NCBI RefSeq assembly: GCF_001267925.1
Contig: NZ_CP011409.1
Coordinates: 3,410,001 to 3,474,000 of the forward strand
Length of the DNA: 64,000 nucleotides
Reading direction: 5' to 3'
DNA from: Herbaspirillum hiltneri N3
GTDB lineage: Bacteria > Pseudomonadota > Gammaproteobacteria > Burkholderiales > Burkholderiaceae_D
Under the pieces are notes generated by a model. The model saw only the letters and a list, made by a program, of their open reading frames with translations, searched no databases and was not told the DNA's origin. The position numbers and the translations under genes were made by a program. Shown in pieces: positions 1 through 8,855 of this stretch (position 1 is its first letter; each line of letters starts with the position of its first letter).

Positions 1-126
1 GATTGTTAAAAAAACCATCCTGCGATTCAGGAGTATCCACAAACGCCATCACAATGAGTAGGTTGAGAAACACTGATTGAAATGTAGGACAACAGGAAGC
101 ACGCTGTAGTCGCCGGCAGCGAGGAA

Positions 127-1020
127 CTACACAGAATCCGCAAGATGCTCGCGTAGCCATTGGTGCGCAGGATCCCGATGCGAGCGCTCATGCCATAGCA
201 TCGCCATGTCATACCCGGCGACGTCGACAGGAGGTTCGACCACCTGCAGCGCAGCCGACCCGCGCAGCAGCCGCGACGGCAGCATGGCGACCAGGTCGGT
301 ATTGGCCAGCACCGACATCATGAACAGGAAATGCGGTACCGACAACACCACGCGACGCGTCAGTCCGGCCGCAGCCAGCGCCTCGTCGGTAACGCCGCGA
401 AAACCGCCGCCATCCGGCGACACGATCACGTGCTCCAGTGTGCAGAACTGCGCCGCTGTCGGTTTGCGCCGGAGTTTGGGATGGCCGCTGCGCCCGACCA
501 GGACATAGTGCTCCCGAAACAGCACGCGCTGGCGCATGCCGGGCGGCGCGTCATCGGTGGTGTGGAAGGCCAGGTCGATTTCGCCCTGTTCCGCCTGCCG
601 CGCAATGCGCGCAGGCGCCAGCTCGACCACCGCCAGGCGCGTGCCCGGCGCAGCCGCGCGCAAACCGGGCAAGGCCGGTAGCAACACTGCCGTTTCGGTG
701 GCATCGGTGGCGGCAATGCGCCAGGTATTGTCCGCGCTGGCGGGGTCGAATCCGCCTCCCGGCGCCACCGCGCGTTCAAGCGCCTGCAAGGCGTCGCGCA
801 AGGGTATCCGCAATTCTTCGGCGCGTGCGGTTGGCTGCATGCCGCGCGGTCCCGGCAGCAACAAGGGGTCGCCGAATATCTCGCGCAGCTTGGCCAGATG
901 AACGCTGACCGAGGGTTGAGAAAAATTCAGCCGCTGCGCTGCACGCGTCACGTTGTGCTCGGACAGCAGCACGTCCAGCGTCACCAGCAGATTGAGATCG
1001 AGTTGCCGCAGTTTGTTCAT
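127..1020 (-). CDS. LysR-family transcriptional regulator
   Basis: A 297-residue LysR protein. The N-terminal winged helix-turn-helix covers about residues 10-65 (LNLLVTLDVLLSEHNVTRAA, then SQPSVSVHLAKLR), followed by a periplasmic-binding-like effector domain. I chose the ATG at 1020 (MNKLRQLDLN) over the ATG eight codons upstream because LysR proteins normally begin just before this DLNLL segment. It is divergent from the flavodoxin-fold oxidoreductase at 1118 with a 97-bp gap that holds a 24-bp dyad, so it probably controls that gene. The effector is unknown. Confidence 0.92.
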   Translation of the reverse strand: MNKLRQLDLNLLVTLDVLLSEHNVTRAAQRLNFSQPSVSVHLAKLREIFGDPLLLPGPRGMQPTARAEELRIPLRDALQALERAVAPGGGFDPASADNTWRIAATDATETAVLLPALPGLRAAAPGTRLAVVELAPARIARQAEQGEIDLAFHTTDDAPPGMRQRVLFREHYVLVGRSGHPKLRRKPTAAQFCTLEHVIVSPDGGGFRGVTDEALAAAGLTRRVVLSVPHFLFMMSVLANTDLVAMLPSRLLRGSAALQVVEPPVDVAGYDMAMLWHERSHRDPAHQWLREHLADSV

Positions 1021-1043
1021 GATCAGCTTTCGCAATACCTGCA

Positions 1044-1067
1044 ATATCAGAAATTCATTTCCAATAT
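1044..1067. promoter_or_regulatory. Candidate LysR operator dyad
   Basis: The sequence reads ATAT-2-GAAAT-2-ATTTC-2-ATAT, a near-perfect dyad centred at about 1055 in the divergent promoter region between the LysR gene and the oxidoreductase. Its size and position fit a LysR recognition site. Binding is inferred, not shown. Confidence 0.45.
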
Positions 1068-1117
1068 ACCTGAGGCAGACCTAAGCTGGGCGCTTCTTCT
1101 TTCTTTGAAAGCCCGCC

Positions 1118-1912
1118 ATGAATATCCTGATTGTGTACGCCCATCCCGAACCGCGATCGCTCAACGGTTCGCTAAAGGATTTCGCCGTCGCCCGCCTGAA
1201 AGAGGCCGGCCACGCCGTGCAGGTGTCCGACCTGTACGCGATGAACTGGAAAGCACCGATCGATGCCGACGACAGCCTGGCGCCGCGCACCGGTGAGCGC
1301 TTCGATGCATCGCTGGCGTCGATGCACGCCTTCGAGAACGGCCTGCAAAGCGAGGACATCGTGCGCGAGCAGGACAAGCTGCGCTGGGCCGACACGGTGA
1401 TACTGCAATTTCCGCTGTGGTGGTATTCGATGCCAGCCATCATGAAGGGCTGGGTGGAACGCGTATACGCTTACGGCTTCGCCTATGGCGTCGGCGAACA
1501 TTCCGATGCGCACTGGGGAGACCGTTTCGGCGAAGGCACGCTGGCGGGCAAGCGCGCGATGGTGATCGTGACCACCGGCGGCTGGGAGTCGCACTATGCA
1601 GCACGCGGCATCAACGGGCCGATCGACGACCTGCTGTTCCCTATCCACCATGGCATCCTGTATTACCCCGGCTTTGAAGTACTGCCGCCGTTCGTGGTGT
1701 ACCGTACCGGCAAGATCGACGCGGCGCGCTACGCCGGCATCCGGACAGCGCTCGGCGAACGTCTCGACAAGCTGGAGAGCACCACGCCGATCGCCTTCCG
1801 GCCACAGAACGCCGGCGACTACGCTATTCCGGCGCTGACGCTGCGCGAGGACATTGCACCTGGGGTGACGGGTTTTGCTGCGCATGTGCGCGATGCGGCA
1901 GAGGCGCGTTGA
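1118..1912 (+). CDS. NAD(P)H-dependent oxidoreductase, flavodoxin-like fold
   Basis: A 264-residue protein of the Flavodoxin_2 / NQO1 family (FMN- or FAD-dependent two-electron quinone reductases). The N-terminus (NILIVYAHPEPRSLNGSL, residues 2-19) is the phosphate-binding loop of the flavin site. QFPLWWYSMPAIMKGWVERV at 97-116 is the typical second flavin-contacting segment. It is divergent from a LysR regulator, a common arrangement for stress-inducible quinone or azo reductases. A hairpin followed by a T run lies downstream at 1982-2010. The substrate cannot be assigned. Confidence 0.88.
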   Translation: MNILIVYAHPEPRSLNGSLKDFAVARLKEAGHAVQVSDLYAMNWKAPIDADDSLAPRTGERFDASLASMHAFENGLQSEDIVREQDKLRWADTVILQFPLWWYSMPAIMKGWVERVYAYGFAYGVGEHSDAHWGDRFGEGTLAGKRAMVIVTTGGWESHYAARGINGPIDDLLFPIHHGILYYPGFEVLPPFVVYRTGKIDAARYAGIRTALGERLDKLESTTPIAFRPQNAGDYAIPALTLREDIAPGVTGFAAHVRDAAEAR

Positions 1913-1981
1913 GAAGCCGAAGAGATCAAGAGATCGTTGCCGCCCGCTGCCTGGCGAGGGTTCCGGAACTGCAACAGTTGA

Positions 1982-2010
1982 CGCCTCCCTCAGGAGGCGG
2001 CTTCCTTTTT
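1982..2010 (+). terminator. Rho-independent terminator
   Basis: A 7-bp stem (CGCCTCC / GGAGGCG) with a 4-nt loop is followed by GCTTCC and five T residues, 70 bp after the oxidoreductase stop. It probably separates that gene from the phospholipase gene. Confidence 0.6.
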
Positions 2011-2128
2011 GTCTGACTTTGGAAAAGGGCATTCGCCGATACCCCGGCATAGGTGTCCGATCTACGCTGAAAATCCTTTATCGCACTGTGCAGCCGCAGA
2101 CCGCGCTGCCGGCATAACCGAAAGGCCG

Positions 2129-4297
2129 ATGGATTTCATGCATACCGAGCCAGCGCTATCCGGACCCCGCCTGCTCACACCGGGCCGCAACTGCTGGCGC
2201 GTTGCACCGGCGCGCCGTTTCAAGCTGCTGATCGACGCCGATGCCTATTTCAGCGCCGTACGTTCCGCACTGCGGCAGGCACGGCACAGCGTATTCATTC
2301 TGGGCTGGGATATCGACAGCCGCATGCGGTTGATGCCGGGCGGCGCCAGCGACGGCTATCCCGAAGGGTTGGGCGACTTTCTCAATGCGTTGATTGAAGA
2401 GCGGCCGCAACTGCACGTCTATATTCTCAATTGGGATTTCGCCATGCTGTACGCGCTTGAGCGCGAGTGGCCGCCGGCCTACAAACATGGCTGGCGCAGA
2501 CGGCGCAGACTGTATTTCCACATGGATGCGAGTCATCCGGTCGGCGCTTCGCATCATCAGAAAATTGTCGTGGTCGATGACAAGCTGGCATTTGCCGGCG
2601 GCATCGACCTCACCCGCAATCGCTGGGACACGCCGGAACATGCGCCCGACCAGCCGTTGCGTCGCGACATCGACGGCAAAGCTTATGGACCTTTCCACGA
2701 CGTCCAGGCCATGCTCGATGGCGAAGCCGCCGCCGCCCTCGGCGAACTGGCGCGCACCCGCTGGTCACGCGCCGGTTGCAAAGCCGCGCTGGCGCAGAAC
2801 AAGACGGACGGTGGCGACGATCTTTGGCCGGCCGGGGTGGAACCAGACCTGAGTGATGTCGAGATCGGCATCGCACGCACCGAACCGGAACGCGAAGGCG
2901 TCGCCGGCGTCTACGAAATCCGCCGGCTCTATCTCGACGCCATCGCCGCCGCACGGCACGCATTGTTCTTCGAGAACCAATACTTCACGTCCAACGTGCT
3001 GCACGATGCGCTCGCAGCGCGCCTGGCTGAAGCAGATGCGCCGGAAGTCGTTGTGGTATCGCCGCAGAACCAGAGCGGCTGGCTGGAGCAAGCCACCATG
3101 GGACATTTGCGCGCGCGTATCCACCAGCGCCTGAAAGCTGCCGATCAGCACGGCCGCTACCGTATGTATTGCCCCCGGCTGGCGAGCGAACAAGACGGCT
3201 GCCTCAACGTGCACAGCAAGGTGTTCGCCGTCGACGATCATCTGTTTTGCGTCGGCTCGGCCAACATGAGCAACCGTTCCATGGCTTATGACACCGAATG
3301 CAATCTCGTCATCGAAGCCCACGGCGACGCCACGCAGCAGGCACGTATCCGCACCGCGATCGCCGACATGCGCAACCGCTTGCTGGCCGAGCATCTCAAT
3401 GTCGACACGCAAACGGTGAGACAGGAAATCGCCGGCCGTTCCAGTCTGCATGCCGCCATCACTTCCCTGCAAAGCGAAGGCCGCACCATGGCCCCGCTCG
3501 ATCCGGTCGTATTGCCGCAAATCGAAGCGATCATGCCGGACAAGGTGATGTTCGATCCGGAAACACCGATCAACCCCGATGAGCTCATTGCACAGTTCGT
3601 GCCCGCCCATGCGCGCAAGCCGGTGCCGCGCCGCCTGATCGGTCTCGGCGTGTTCGGTATCCTGCTGTTGGCGCTGGCCGTGGCATGGCGCTTCACGCCG
3701 CTGCGCGAGTGGCTCAACCTCAGTTCGCTGATCGCCCTGGCGCGCGGCCTGGAAGCGCTGCCCTTCACGCCGCTGGCGGTCATGGCGGTGTATCTCGTGG
3801 CGGGCATGCTGATGTTCCCCGTGACCTTGCTGATCGCAGTGACCGGCATTGTGTTCGGACCGTTCTATGGCGTCCTGTATGCATTGGCGGGATCGCTGCT
3901 GAGCGCGCTGGCAGGCTTCGGCTTCGGTGTCTGGCTGGGGCGCGAGACGCTGCAGCAATTGCTTGGCCGCCGTGTCAACAGCATGAGCCGACGCTTTGCG
4001 CGGCGCGGCATTCCAGCCATGGTAGTGATCCGGCTGTTGCCGGTTGCGCCATTCACGGTCGCCAATGTGGTGGCCGGCGTATCGCACCTGGGCTTGCGCG
4101 ACTACCTGATCGGCACCTTTCTCGGGATGGCGCCCGGCATCGTCGTCACGGTCGCGTTCGCCCACAATCTGGCGGAAGCGATCCGCCATCCCAGCCTGGC
4201 GACGATCGCCTTGCTGGCGGGCATGGGGGTGTTGCTGATCGGCATGGCGCTGGGCTTGCAGAAATTGCTTTCCCCGCAACCTGCGAGCGCACGATGA
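2129..4297 (+). CDS. Phospholipase D-family protein fused to a VTT (DedA-like) membrane domain
   Basis: A 722-residue fusion. The N-terminal two-thirds is a cardiolipin synthase/PLD-type phosphodiesterase with two HKD motifs: H143-x-K145-x4-D150 and H362-x-K364-x4-D369, each followed by the expected G-G/S segment. The C-terminal part (about 535-722) has several hydrophobic segments with the VTT pattern (FGPFYGVLYALAG, then a pair of arginine-rich loops and VIRLLPVAPFTVAN). This suggests phosphodiester or transphosphatidylation chemistry at the inner membrane. The ATG at 2129 was preferred to the start 120 nt upstream because homology begins here and GAAAGG precedes it. It overlaps the next gene by 4 nt (ATGA). 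Confidence 0.87.
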   Translation: MDFMHTEPALSGPRLLTPGRNCWRVAPARRFKLLIDADAYFSAVRSALRQARHSVFILGWDIDSRMRLMPGGASDGYPEGLGDFLNALIEERPQLHVYILNWDFAMLYALEREWPPAYKHGWRRRRRLYFHMDASHPVGASHHQKIVVVDDKLAFAGGIDLTRNRWDTPEHAPDQPLRRDIDGKAYGPFHDVQAMLDGEAAAALGELARTRWSRAGCKAALAQNKTDGGDDLWPAGVEPDLSDVEIGIARTEPEREGVAGVYEIRRLYLDAIAAARHALFFENQYFTSNVLHDALAARLAEADAPEVVVVSPQNQSGWLEQATMGHLRARIHQRLKAADQHGRYRMYCPRLASEQDGCLNVHSKVFAVDDHLFCVGSANMSNRSMAYDTECNLVIEAHGDATQQARIRTAIADMRNRLLAEHLNVDTQTVRQEIAGRSSLHAAITSLQSEGRTMAPLDPVVLPQIEAIMPDKVMFDPETPINPDELIAQFVPAHARKPVPRRLIGLGVFGILLLALAVAWRFTPLREWLNLSSLIALARGLEALPFTPLAVMAVYLVAGMLMFPVTLLIAVTGIVFGPFYGVLYALAGSLLSALAGFGFGVWLGRETLQQLLGRRVNSMSRRFARRGIPAMVVIRLLPVAPFTVANVVAGVSHLGLRDYLIGTFLGMAPGIVVTVAFAHNLAEAIRHPSLATIALLAGMGVLLIGMALGLQKLLSPQPASAR

Positions 4298-5034
4298 ATC
4301 AGGTCGCCGCCGTGCTCGCGCCGCCGGTGCAGACGGCATCGGCCGGCCCTTGGCCGCTGCTCGTCGCCACGTACAATATCCACAGCGCTATCGGGACCGA
4401 TGGTCGCTTCGCGCCCGAACGCATTGCACGTGTGCTGCTCGACATCGGCGCCGACGTGATCGCGTTGCAGGAAGTACCGCTGGGAGGATCGAACAGCCCC
4501 GACGTACTGAAGGTATTGCAGGAAGCCACAGGCTTCCATGCCGTCGAAGGTCCGACCGAAGACGTACCTCAACGCCGCTATGGCAATGCGGTGCTGAGCC
4601 GCTATCCCGTACTTGCGACACGCGCCATCGACTTGTCGTTCGGCAGCCGCGAAGCGCGCGGTGCGCTCGATGCCGATCTCGACTGCCACGGCCAGCCGCT
4701 GCGCGTAGTGGCGACGCATCTGGGCTTGCGTCCTGCCGAGCGGCGCGACCAGATCAGGCGACTGCTGCAGGCCTTCGATACCGATCGCATGCCGGTGATC
4801 CTGATGGGCGACGTCAACGAATGGTTCGTGTGGGGACGTCCGCTGCGCTGGCTGGTATCGCACTTCGAGGCGGCGCCGGCACCGCGCACCTTTCCGGCGC
4901 GCTGGCCGCTGTTTTCGCTCGACCGCATCTGGATCAGTCCGCGCCGCCGGCTGCGCCGGGTGCATGTACATGCCAGCCCGCTGGCGCGCATCGCATCCGA
5001 CCATCTGCCGCTGGTGGCGCATATCGATGCGTAG
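4294..5034 (+). CDS. Endonuclease/exonuclease/phosphatase (EEP) family protein
   Basis: A 246-residue EEP-fold metal-dependent phosphodiesterase. Visible motifs are ATYNIH (25-30), the metal-binding glutamate in ALQE (E60), ATHLGL, LMGDVNEW (N and D of the active site) and SDHLPL near the C-terminus. The start codon overlaps the stop of the PLD-VTT gene, so the two are translationally coupled. Pairing of PLD/VTT and EEP genes suggests a shared role in phospholipid or phosphodiester turnover. The substrate is unknown. Confidence 0.85.
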   Translation: MNQVAAVLAPPVQTASAGPWPLLVATYNIHSAIGTDGRFAPERIARVLLDIGADVIALQEVPLGGSNSPDVLKVLQEATGFHAVEGPTEDVPQRRYGNAVLSRYPVLATRAIDLSFGSREARGALDADLDCHGQPLRVVATHLGLRPAERRDQIRRLLQAFDTDRMPVILMGDVNEWFVWGRPLRWLVSHFEAAPAPRTFPARWPLFSLDRIWISPRRRLRRVHVHASPLARIASDHLPLVAHIDA

Positions 5035-5059
5035 CGGCCATCATTGAAAGGCGTTTGCC

Positions 5060-6373
5060 ATGGCACAGCATGAAGTATTGATCATCGGCGCCGGCCCTAC
5101 CGGCATGGTGCTGGCCTTGTGGCTCAACAAGTTCGGCGTGCGTGTGCGCATCCTCGACAAGGCCGCTGCGCCCGGCACGGCGTCGCGCGCACTGGTGGTG
5201 CAGGCGCGCACCCTGGAACTGTACCGCCAGCTCGACCTGGCCGATGCAGTATTGGCCGAAGGGCATCGCGCCCAGGCCTTCAATCTCTGGACCGAAGGCG
5301 AACACAGAGCGCACGTGCAGCTCGGCGCCATCGGCGAGGGCCTGACGCCCTATCCTTTCCTGCAAATCTTCCCGCAGGACCGGCATGAAAAGTTGCTGGC
5401 TGAACGGCTGCAGGTGGCCGGCATCGCGATCGAGCGCGGCATCGACTTCCATGTCAGGCGCGGCGAAATGCTGTGCCTGGTCGGCGAATCCGGCTGCGGC
5501 AAGTCGATGACTTCCCTGGCGCTGATGGGACTGTTGCCGCGCAAGGCCATTTGTACGGCCGACCGCCTCGCATTCGACGGCGTCGAGCTACAGGGATTGA
5601 CGGAAAAACAGCTCAACCAGCTGCGCGGCCAGCGCATGGCGATGATCTTCCAGGAGCCGATGACGTCGCTCAACCCGGCCTATACGCTCGGCAACCAGCT
5701 GTGCGAGGCGATGCTGGAACACCCCGGCGTCACCCGCGCCGAAGCGCGCGAGCGCGCCATCTATTTACTGCACAGGACCGGCATCGGCAACGCCGAGGAC
5801 CGCCTGCGCCAATATCCGCATCAACTATCGGGCGGGCTGCGCCAGCGCGTGATGATCGCCATGTCGCTGATGTGCAGTCCCGACCTGATCATCGCCGACG
5901 AGCCCACAACCGCGCTCGACGTCACCATCCAGGCGCAGATCCTGCGCATGATCCGCGATCTGCAGCGCGAGTTCGGCACTGCCGTGGTGTTCATCACCCA
6001 TGATCTCGGCGTGGTCTCGCGCATCGCCGATCGCGTCGCCGTGATGTACGCCGGCCAGGTGGTGGAGACAACCGACGTCGCGCAGCTGTTCGCGGCGCCC
6101 CTGCATCCCTATACGCGCGGTTTGCTGAACTGCATTCCGGTGCGCGGCAAGACGCCGCCGGGCAGCCGGCTGCAAGCGATTCCCGGCGTGGTGCCGAGCC
6201 TGACCGGCGAGGTCCGCGGTTGCGCTTTCCGCAATCGCTGCACGCTGGCCGACGCTGTTTGCGAACAGGAGCCGCCGATGCTCAACACTGCGGCCGACGG
6301 CAAGACTCACTACGCGCGCTGCCACAAGATCGCGGCTGCGCAAGCGATGCCATTGAACGAGGTGGCTGCATGA
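5060..6373 (+). CDS. Chimeric ORF: FAD monooxygenase N-terminus fused to peptide ABC transporter ATPase (DppD-like)
   Basis: A continuous 437-codon frame made of two unrelated parts. Residues 1 to about 126 are the N-terminus of a PheA/TfdB-type FAD monooxygenase: Rossmann motif GAGPTG at 10-15, the ILDK acidic strand, and [19 protein letters not shown]. From about residue 128 it becomes a DppD/OppD-type ATPase: Walker A GESGCGKS (142-149), Q-loop [10 protein letters not shown], signature LSGG, Walker [14 protein letters not shown]-loop THDLG and the C-terminal Cys-rich oligopeptide-ABC tail. The ATPase lacks its first 30-40 residues, including the A-loop, and the monooxygenase lacks about three-quarters of its length. 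The junction falls near 5435-5455. It looks like a deletion fusion and may be non-functional. It overlaps the next ATPase gene by 4 nt. Confidence 0.85.
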   Translation: MAQHEVLIIGAGPTGMVLALWLNKFGVRVRILDKAAAPGTASRALVVQARTLELYRQLDLADAVLAEGHRAQAFNLWTEGEHRAHVQLGAIGEGLTPYPFLQIFPQDRHEKLLAERLQVAGIAIERGIDFHVRRGEMLCLVGESGCGKSMTSLALMGLLPRKAICTADRLAFDGVELQGLTEKQLNQLRGQRMAMIFQEPMTSLNPAYTLGNQLCEAMLEHPGVTRAEARERAIYLLHRTGIGNAEDRLRQYPHQLSGGLRQRVMIAMSLMCSPDLIIADEPTTALDVTIQAQILRMIRDLQREFGTAVVFITHDLGVVSRIADRVAVMYAGQVVETTDVAQLFAAPLHPYTRGLLNCIPVRGKTPPGSRLQAIPGVVPSLTGEVRGCAFRNRCTLADAVCEQEPPMLNTAADGKTHYARCHKIAAAQAMPLNEVAA

Positions 6374-7242
6374 ATACCATCGATACCGGCGTAGCGCCGA
6401 CCGCGCCTCCACCGGACACGCAGCCGGACCGCGACATTGCGCTCGAGCTATGTTCACTGGGCAAGGTGTACGCGCTCAAGCGCGGCATGTTCAAGGCGCC
6501 CGGCGAGATCAGGGCGGTCAACGACGTGTCGCTGCGCTTGTATCGCGGCGAGACGCTAGGCCTGGTCGGCGAGTCGGGTTGCGGCAAGAGCACGCTGGCC
6601 AAGATGCTGCTGGGTCTGCTCGAACCGAGCAGCGGCAATGTGCTGATCAACGGCCAGGAAGTCGATCCGACGCTGCGCAAGGACAACGCACGCCACATCC
6701 AGCCGATCTTCCAGGACCCCTATTCTTCGCTCAATCCGCGCAAGACCGTGTCGGAGATTGTCGGCCTGCCGCTCAGGCTGCATCGCGTCGGCTCTTCCGC
6801 CGACCGGCAAAAAGCGGTGCGCAAGATCCTCGACCTGGTCGGCATGCCGGAGCGCACTTACGGCCAGTATCCGAACCAGCTGTCCGGCGGCCAGCGCCAG
6901 CGCGTTGCGATTGCGCGCGCCCTGATTCTGCAGCCGGACATCCTGATCTGCGATGAACCGACGTCGGCGCTGGACGTCTCGGTGCAGGCGCAGATCCTCA
7001 ATCTGCTGCTGGACCTCAAGGCCGAGTTCGGCCTGACCTATCTCTTCATCAGCCATGACCTGGGCGTAGTCGAACACCTGGTCGACCGCGTCGCCGTCAT
7101 GCACAAGGGCAGCATCGTCGAACTGGAAACCCGTGAAAAGATTTTCTCCGCTCCCGGACATCCCTACACGCGCATGCTGCTGGCGTCGGCGCTGACGCCC
7201 GAGCCGGGCCTGGGCATTCCGGAGCTGGCGGCGAGCGAATGA
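6370..7242 (+). CDS. Peptide/oligopeptide ABC transporter ATP-binding protein (DppF-like)
   Basis: A 290-residue ATPase of the DppF/OppF family. It has the N-terminal A-loop region (LGKVYALKRG), Walker [11 protein letters not shown]-loop FQDPYSSLNP, signature LSGGQRQR, Walker B ILICDEPTSALD, H-loop SHDLG and the short C-terminal extension typical of this family. The ATG overlaps the stop of the chimeric ATPase. The DppD/DppF pair would normally energise DppB/DppC, but no permease or binding protein lies nearby, so it may be an orphan after deletion of the operon front. Confidence 0.88.
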   Translation: MNTIDTGVAPTAPPPDTQPDRDIALELCSLGKVYALKRGMFKAPGEIRAVNDVSLRLYRGETLGLVGESGCGKSTLAKMLLGLLEPSSGNVLINGQEVDPTLRKDNARHIQPIFQDPYSSLNPRKTVSEIVGLPLRLHRVGSSADRQKAVRKILDLVGMPERTYGQYPNQLSGGQRQRVAIARALILQPDILICDEPTSALDVSVQAQILNLLLDLKAEFGLTYLFISHDLGVVEHLVDRVAVMHKGSIVELETREKIFSAPGHPYTRMLLASALTPEPGLGIPELAASE

Positions 7243-7302
7243 GAGCAGCCGGCCGCGCCCGGCCACATTAAAAATGATTGACGACTACACAGGAGAAGCA
7301 AC

Positions 7303-8712
7303 ATGAGCAGAGCACAAGCCATCGCGCAGGCGAGCGCCTATTTTGACGATGGCCGTTTCATGCAGGCACTGCAAAAACGCGTCGCCATCCGTACCGAAAG
7401 CCAGGAAGCCGCAAGCAGGCCTATCCTGTACGACTACCTGCGACTGGAAATCCAGCCCGAACTGGAAGACCTCGGTTTCCACTGCGAGATCATCGACAAT
7501 CCGCTGCCGGACGGCACGCCGTTCCTGCTTGCCGAGCGCATCGAGGAAGGCGCTGCCTTTACCCTGCTGACCTACGGCCACGGCGATGTCGTGCGCGGCT
7601 ACGACCATCAATGGCGCGCCGGACTCAAGCCCTGGGAAATCGTGGTCGAAGGCGACCGCTGGTACGGTCGCGGCATCGCCGACAACAAGGCCCAGCACAC
7701 CATCAATTTCGCCGCCCTGGCGGAGGTCTTGAAACTGCGCGGCGGCAAGCTCGGCTACAACGTCAAGGTCATCCTCGAAATGGGAGAAGAGGCCGGTTCG
7801 CCGGGGCTCAAGGAAGTCGCCGCACAGTACGCCGAGAAACTGAGGTCGGATCTCTTCATCGCCTCCGACGGTCCGCGCGTCAATGCGCCGACGCCGACCA
7901 TGTTCCTGGGCTCGCGCGGCGGCTGCAATTTCGACCTGCGCGTCAACGCGCGCGACGGCGGCCACCACTCCGGCAACTGGGGTGGCCTGCTGCGCAACCC
8001 CGGCGTGCGCCTGGCCAATGCGATTGCCTGCCTGGTCGACGGCAAGGGCCGCATCCGCGTGCCCAGCCTGTTGCCGGATGGCTTGCCCGACAGCGTGCGC
8101 CACGCGCTGCGCGATGTCGAAGTCGGCGGCGGCCCCAATGATCCAGAAGTCGATGCCGACTGGGGCGAACCCGGCATGACGCCGGCCGAGCGCGTGTTCG
8201 GCTGGAACACACTGGAAGTGCTGGCCTTCAAGACCGGCAATCCGGAAGCGCCGGTCAATGCGATTCCCGGTCACGCCCACGCACATTGCCAGATCCGTTT
8301 CGTGGTCGGCAGCGACGACCGCAATTTCATCGCCAACATCCGTTCGTATCTCGATGCCCATGGCTATACCGATGTCGAAGTGACGCTGTCGGGCATCCAG
8401 TTTTCCGCCACCCGCCTCAATCCTGATGACGAGTGGGTGCGCTGGGGTCTGGCGTCGATGCAGGAAACCAGCGGCAAGCAGCCGACGCTGCTGCCCAACC
8501 TCGGCGGATCGCTGCCCAACGACGTATTCTCCGACGTGCTCGGCTTGCCCACGCTGTGGGTGCCGCATTCCTACCCGGCCTGCTCACAGCACGCGCCCAA
8601 CGAGCATATACTTGCCAGCGTCTCGCGCGAATCGCTGCAAGTCATGGCGGGCCTGTTCTGGGACCTGGCCGAACAAGGCAAGCAGGTGCTGGCGCGCAGA
8701 CTGGCAGCCTGA
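7303..8712 (+). CDS. M20-family metallopeptidase
   Basis: A 469-residue M20 dipeptidase/deacylase. Metal-site motifs are YGHGDVV (His and Asp), GRGIADNKAQH (bridging Asp), EMGEEAGSPG (catalytic Glu and ligand) and a late HSYPACSQHAPNE. The central lid/dimerisation domain carries GGHHSGNWGG. A ribosome-binding site (AGGAGAAG) precedes the ATG. It follows the peptide ABC ATPases, matching the common arrangement of importer plus cytoplasmic peptidase. Its stop codon abuts a 144-bp palindrome. Confidence 0.88.
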   Translation: MSRAQAIAQASAYFDDGRFMQALQKRVAIRTESQEAASRPILYDYLRLEIQPELEDLGFHCEIIDNPLPDGTPFLLAERIEEGAAFTLLTYGHGDVVRGYDHQWRAGLKPWEIVVEGDRWYGRGIADNKAQHTINFAALAEVLKLRGGKLGYNVKVILEMGEEAGSPGLKEVAAQYAEKLRSDLFIASDGPRVNAPTPTMFLGSRGGCNFDLRVNARDGGHHSGNWGGLLRNPGVRLANAIACLVDGKGRIRVPSLLPDGLPDSVRHALRDVEVGGGPNDPEVDADWGEPGMTPAERVFGWNTLEVLAFKTGNPEAPVNAIPGHAHAHCQIRFVVGSDDRNFIANIRSYLDAHGYTDVEVTLSGIQFSATRLNPDDEWVRWGLASMQETSGKQPTLLPNLGGSLPNDVFSDVLGLPTLWVPHSYPACSQHAPNEHILASVSRESLQVMAGLFWDLAEQGKQVLARRLAA

Positions 8713-8855
8713 GAACGTGTTTGCGATCTTACTGCGCGCTCCTGATTTGCCGCTAAACGGTACTCAACATCCTCATGTACTTATGTACATTCCGGTGTTT
8801 CCGTGCCGTTTAGCGACAACTGAGGGCCGCTCGCTACAGATCGTAAACACGTTCT
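8712..8855. repeat. 144-bp imperfect palindrome between convergent stop codons
   Basis: Both ends carry AGAACGTGTTT as an inverted repeat (8712-8722 and 8845-8855). Similarity continues inward through GCGATCT/ACGATCT and CGCTAAACGG to a centre containing ATGTACTTATGTACAT. The element begins at the last base of the M20 stop codon and ends within the stop codon of the opposing membrane-protein gene. It has no coding content. It looks like a MITE or REP-like mobile palindrome that now acts as the intergenic separator and perhaps a bidirectional terminator. No second copy was noticed in this window. Confidence 0.75.

Noticed and set aside
2765..4339. 524-codon open frame antisense to the PLD-VTT gene
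   Set aside because: It has no recognisable domain, is rich in H, Q and R as expected for a GC-rich antisense shadow, and lies opposite a gene with clear HKD and VTT motifs.
5473..6003. Possible second monooxygenase remnant in another frame near the chimeric ORF
   Set aside because: The other frames across this stretch give only shadow translation of the ABC ATPase; no further monooxygenase motifs were found, so the missing part is deleted rather than frameshifted.
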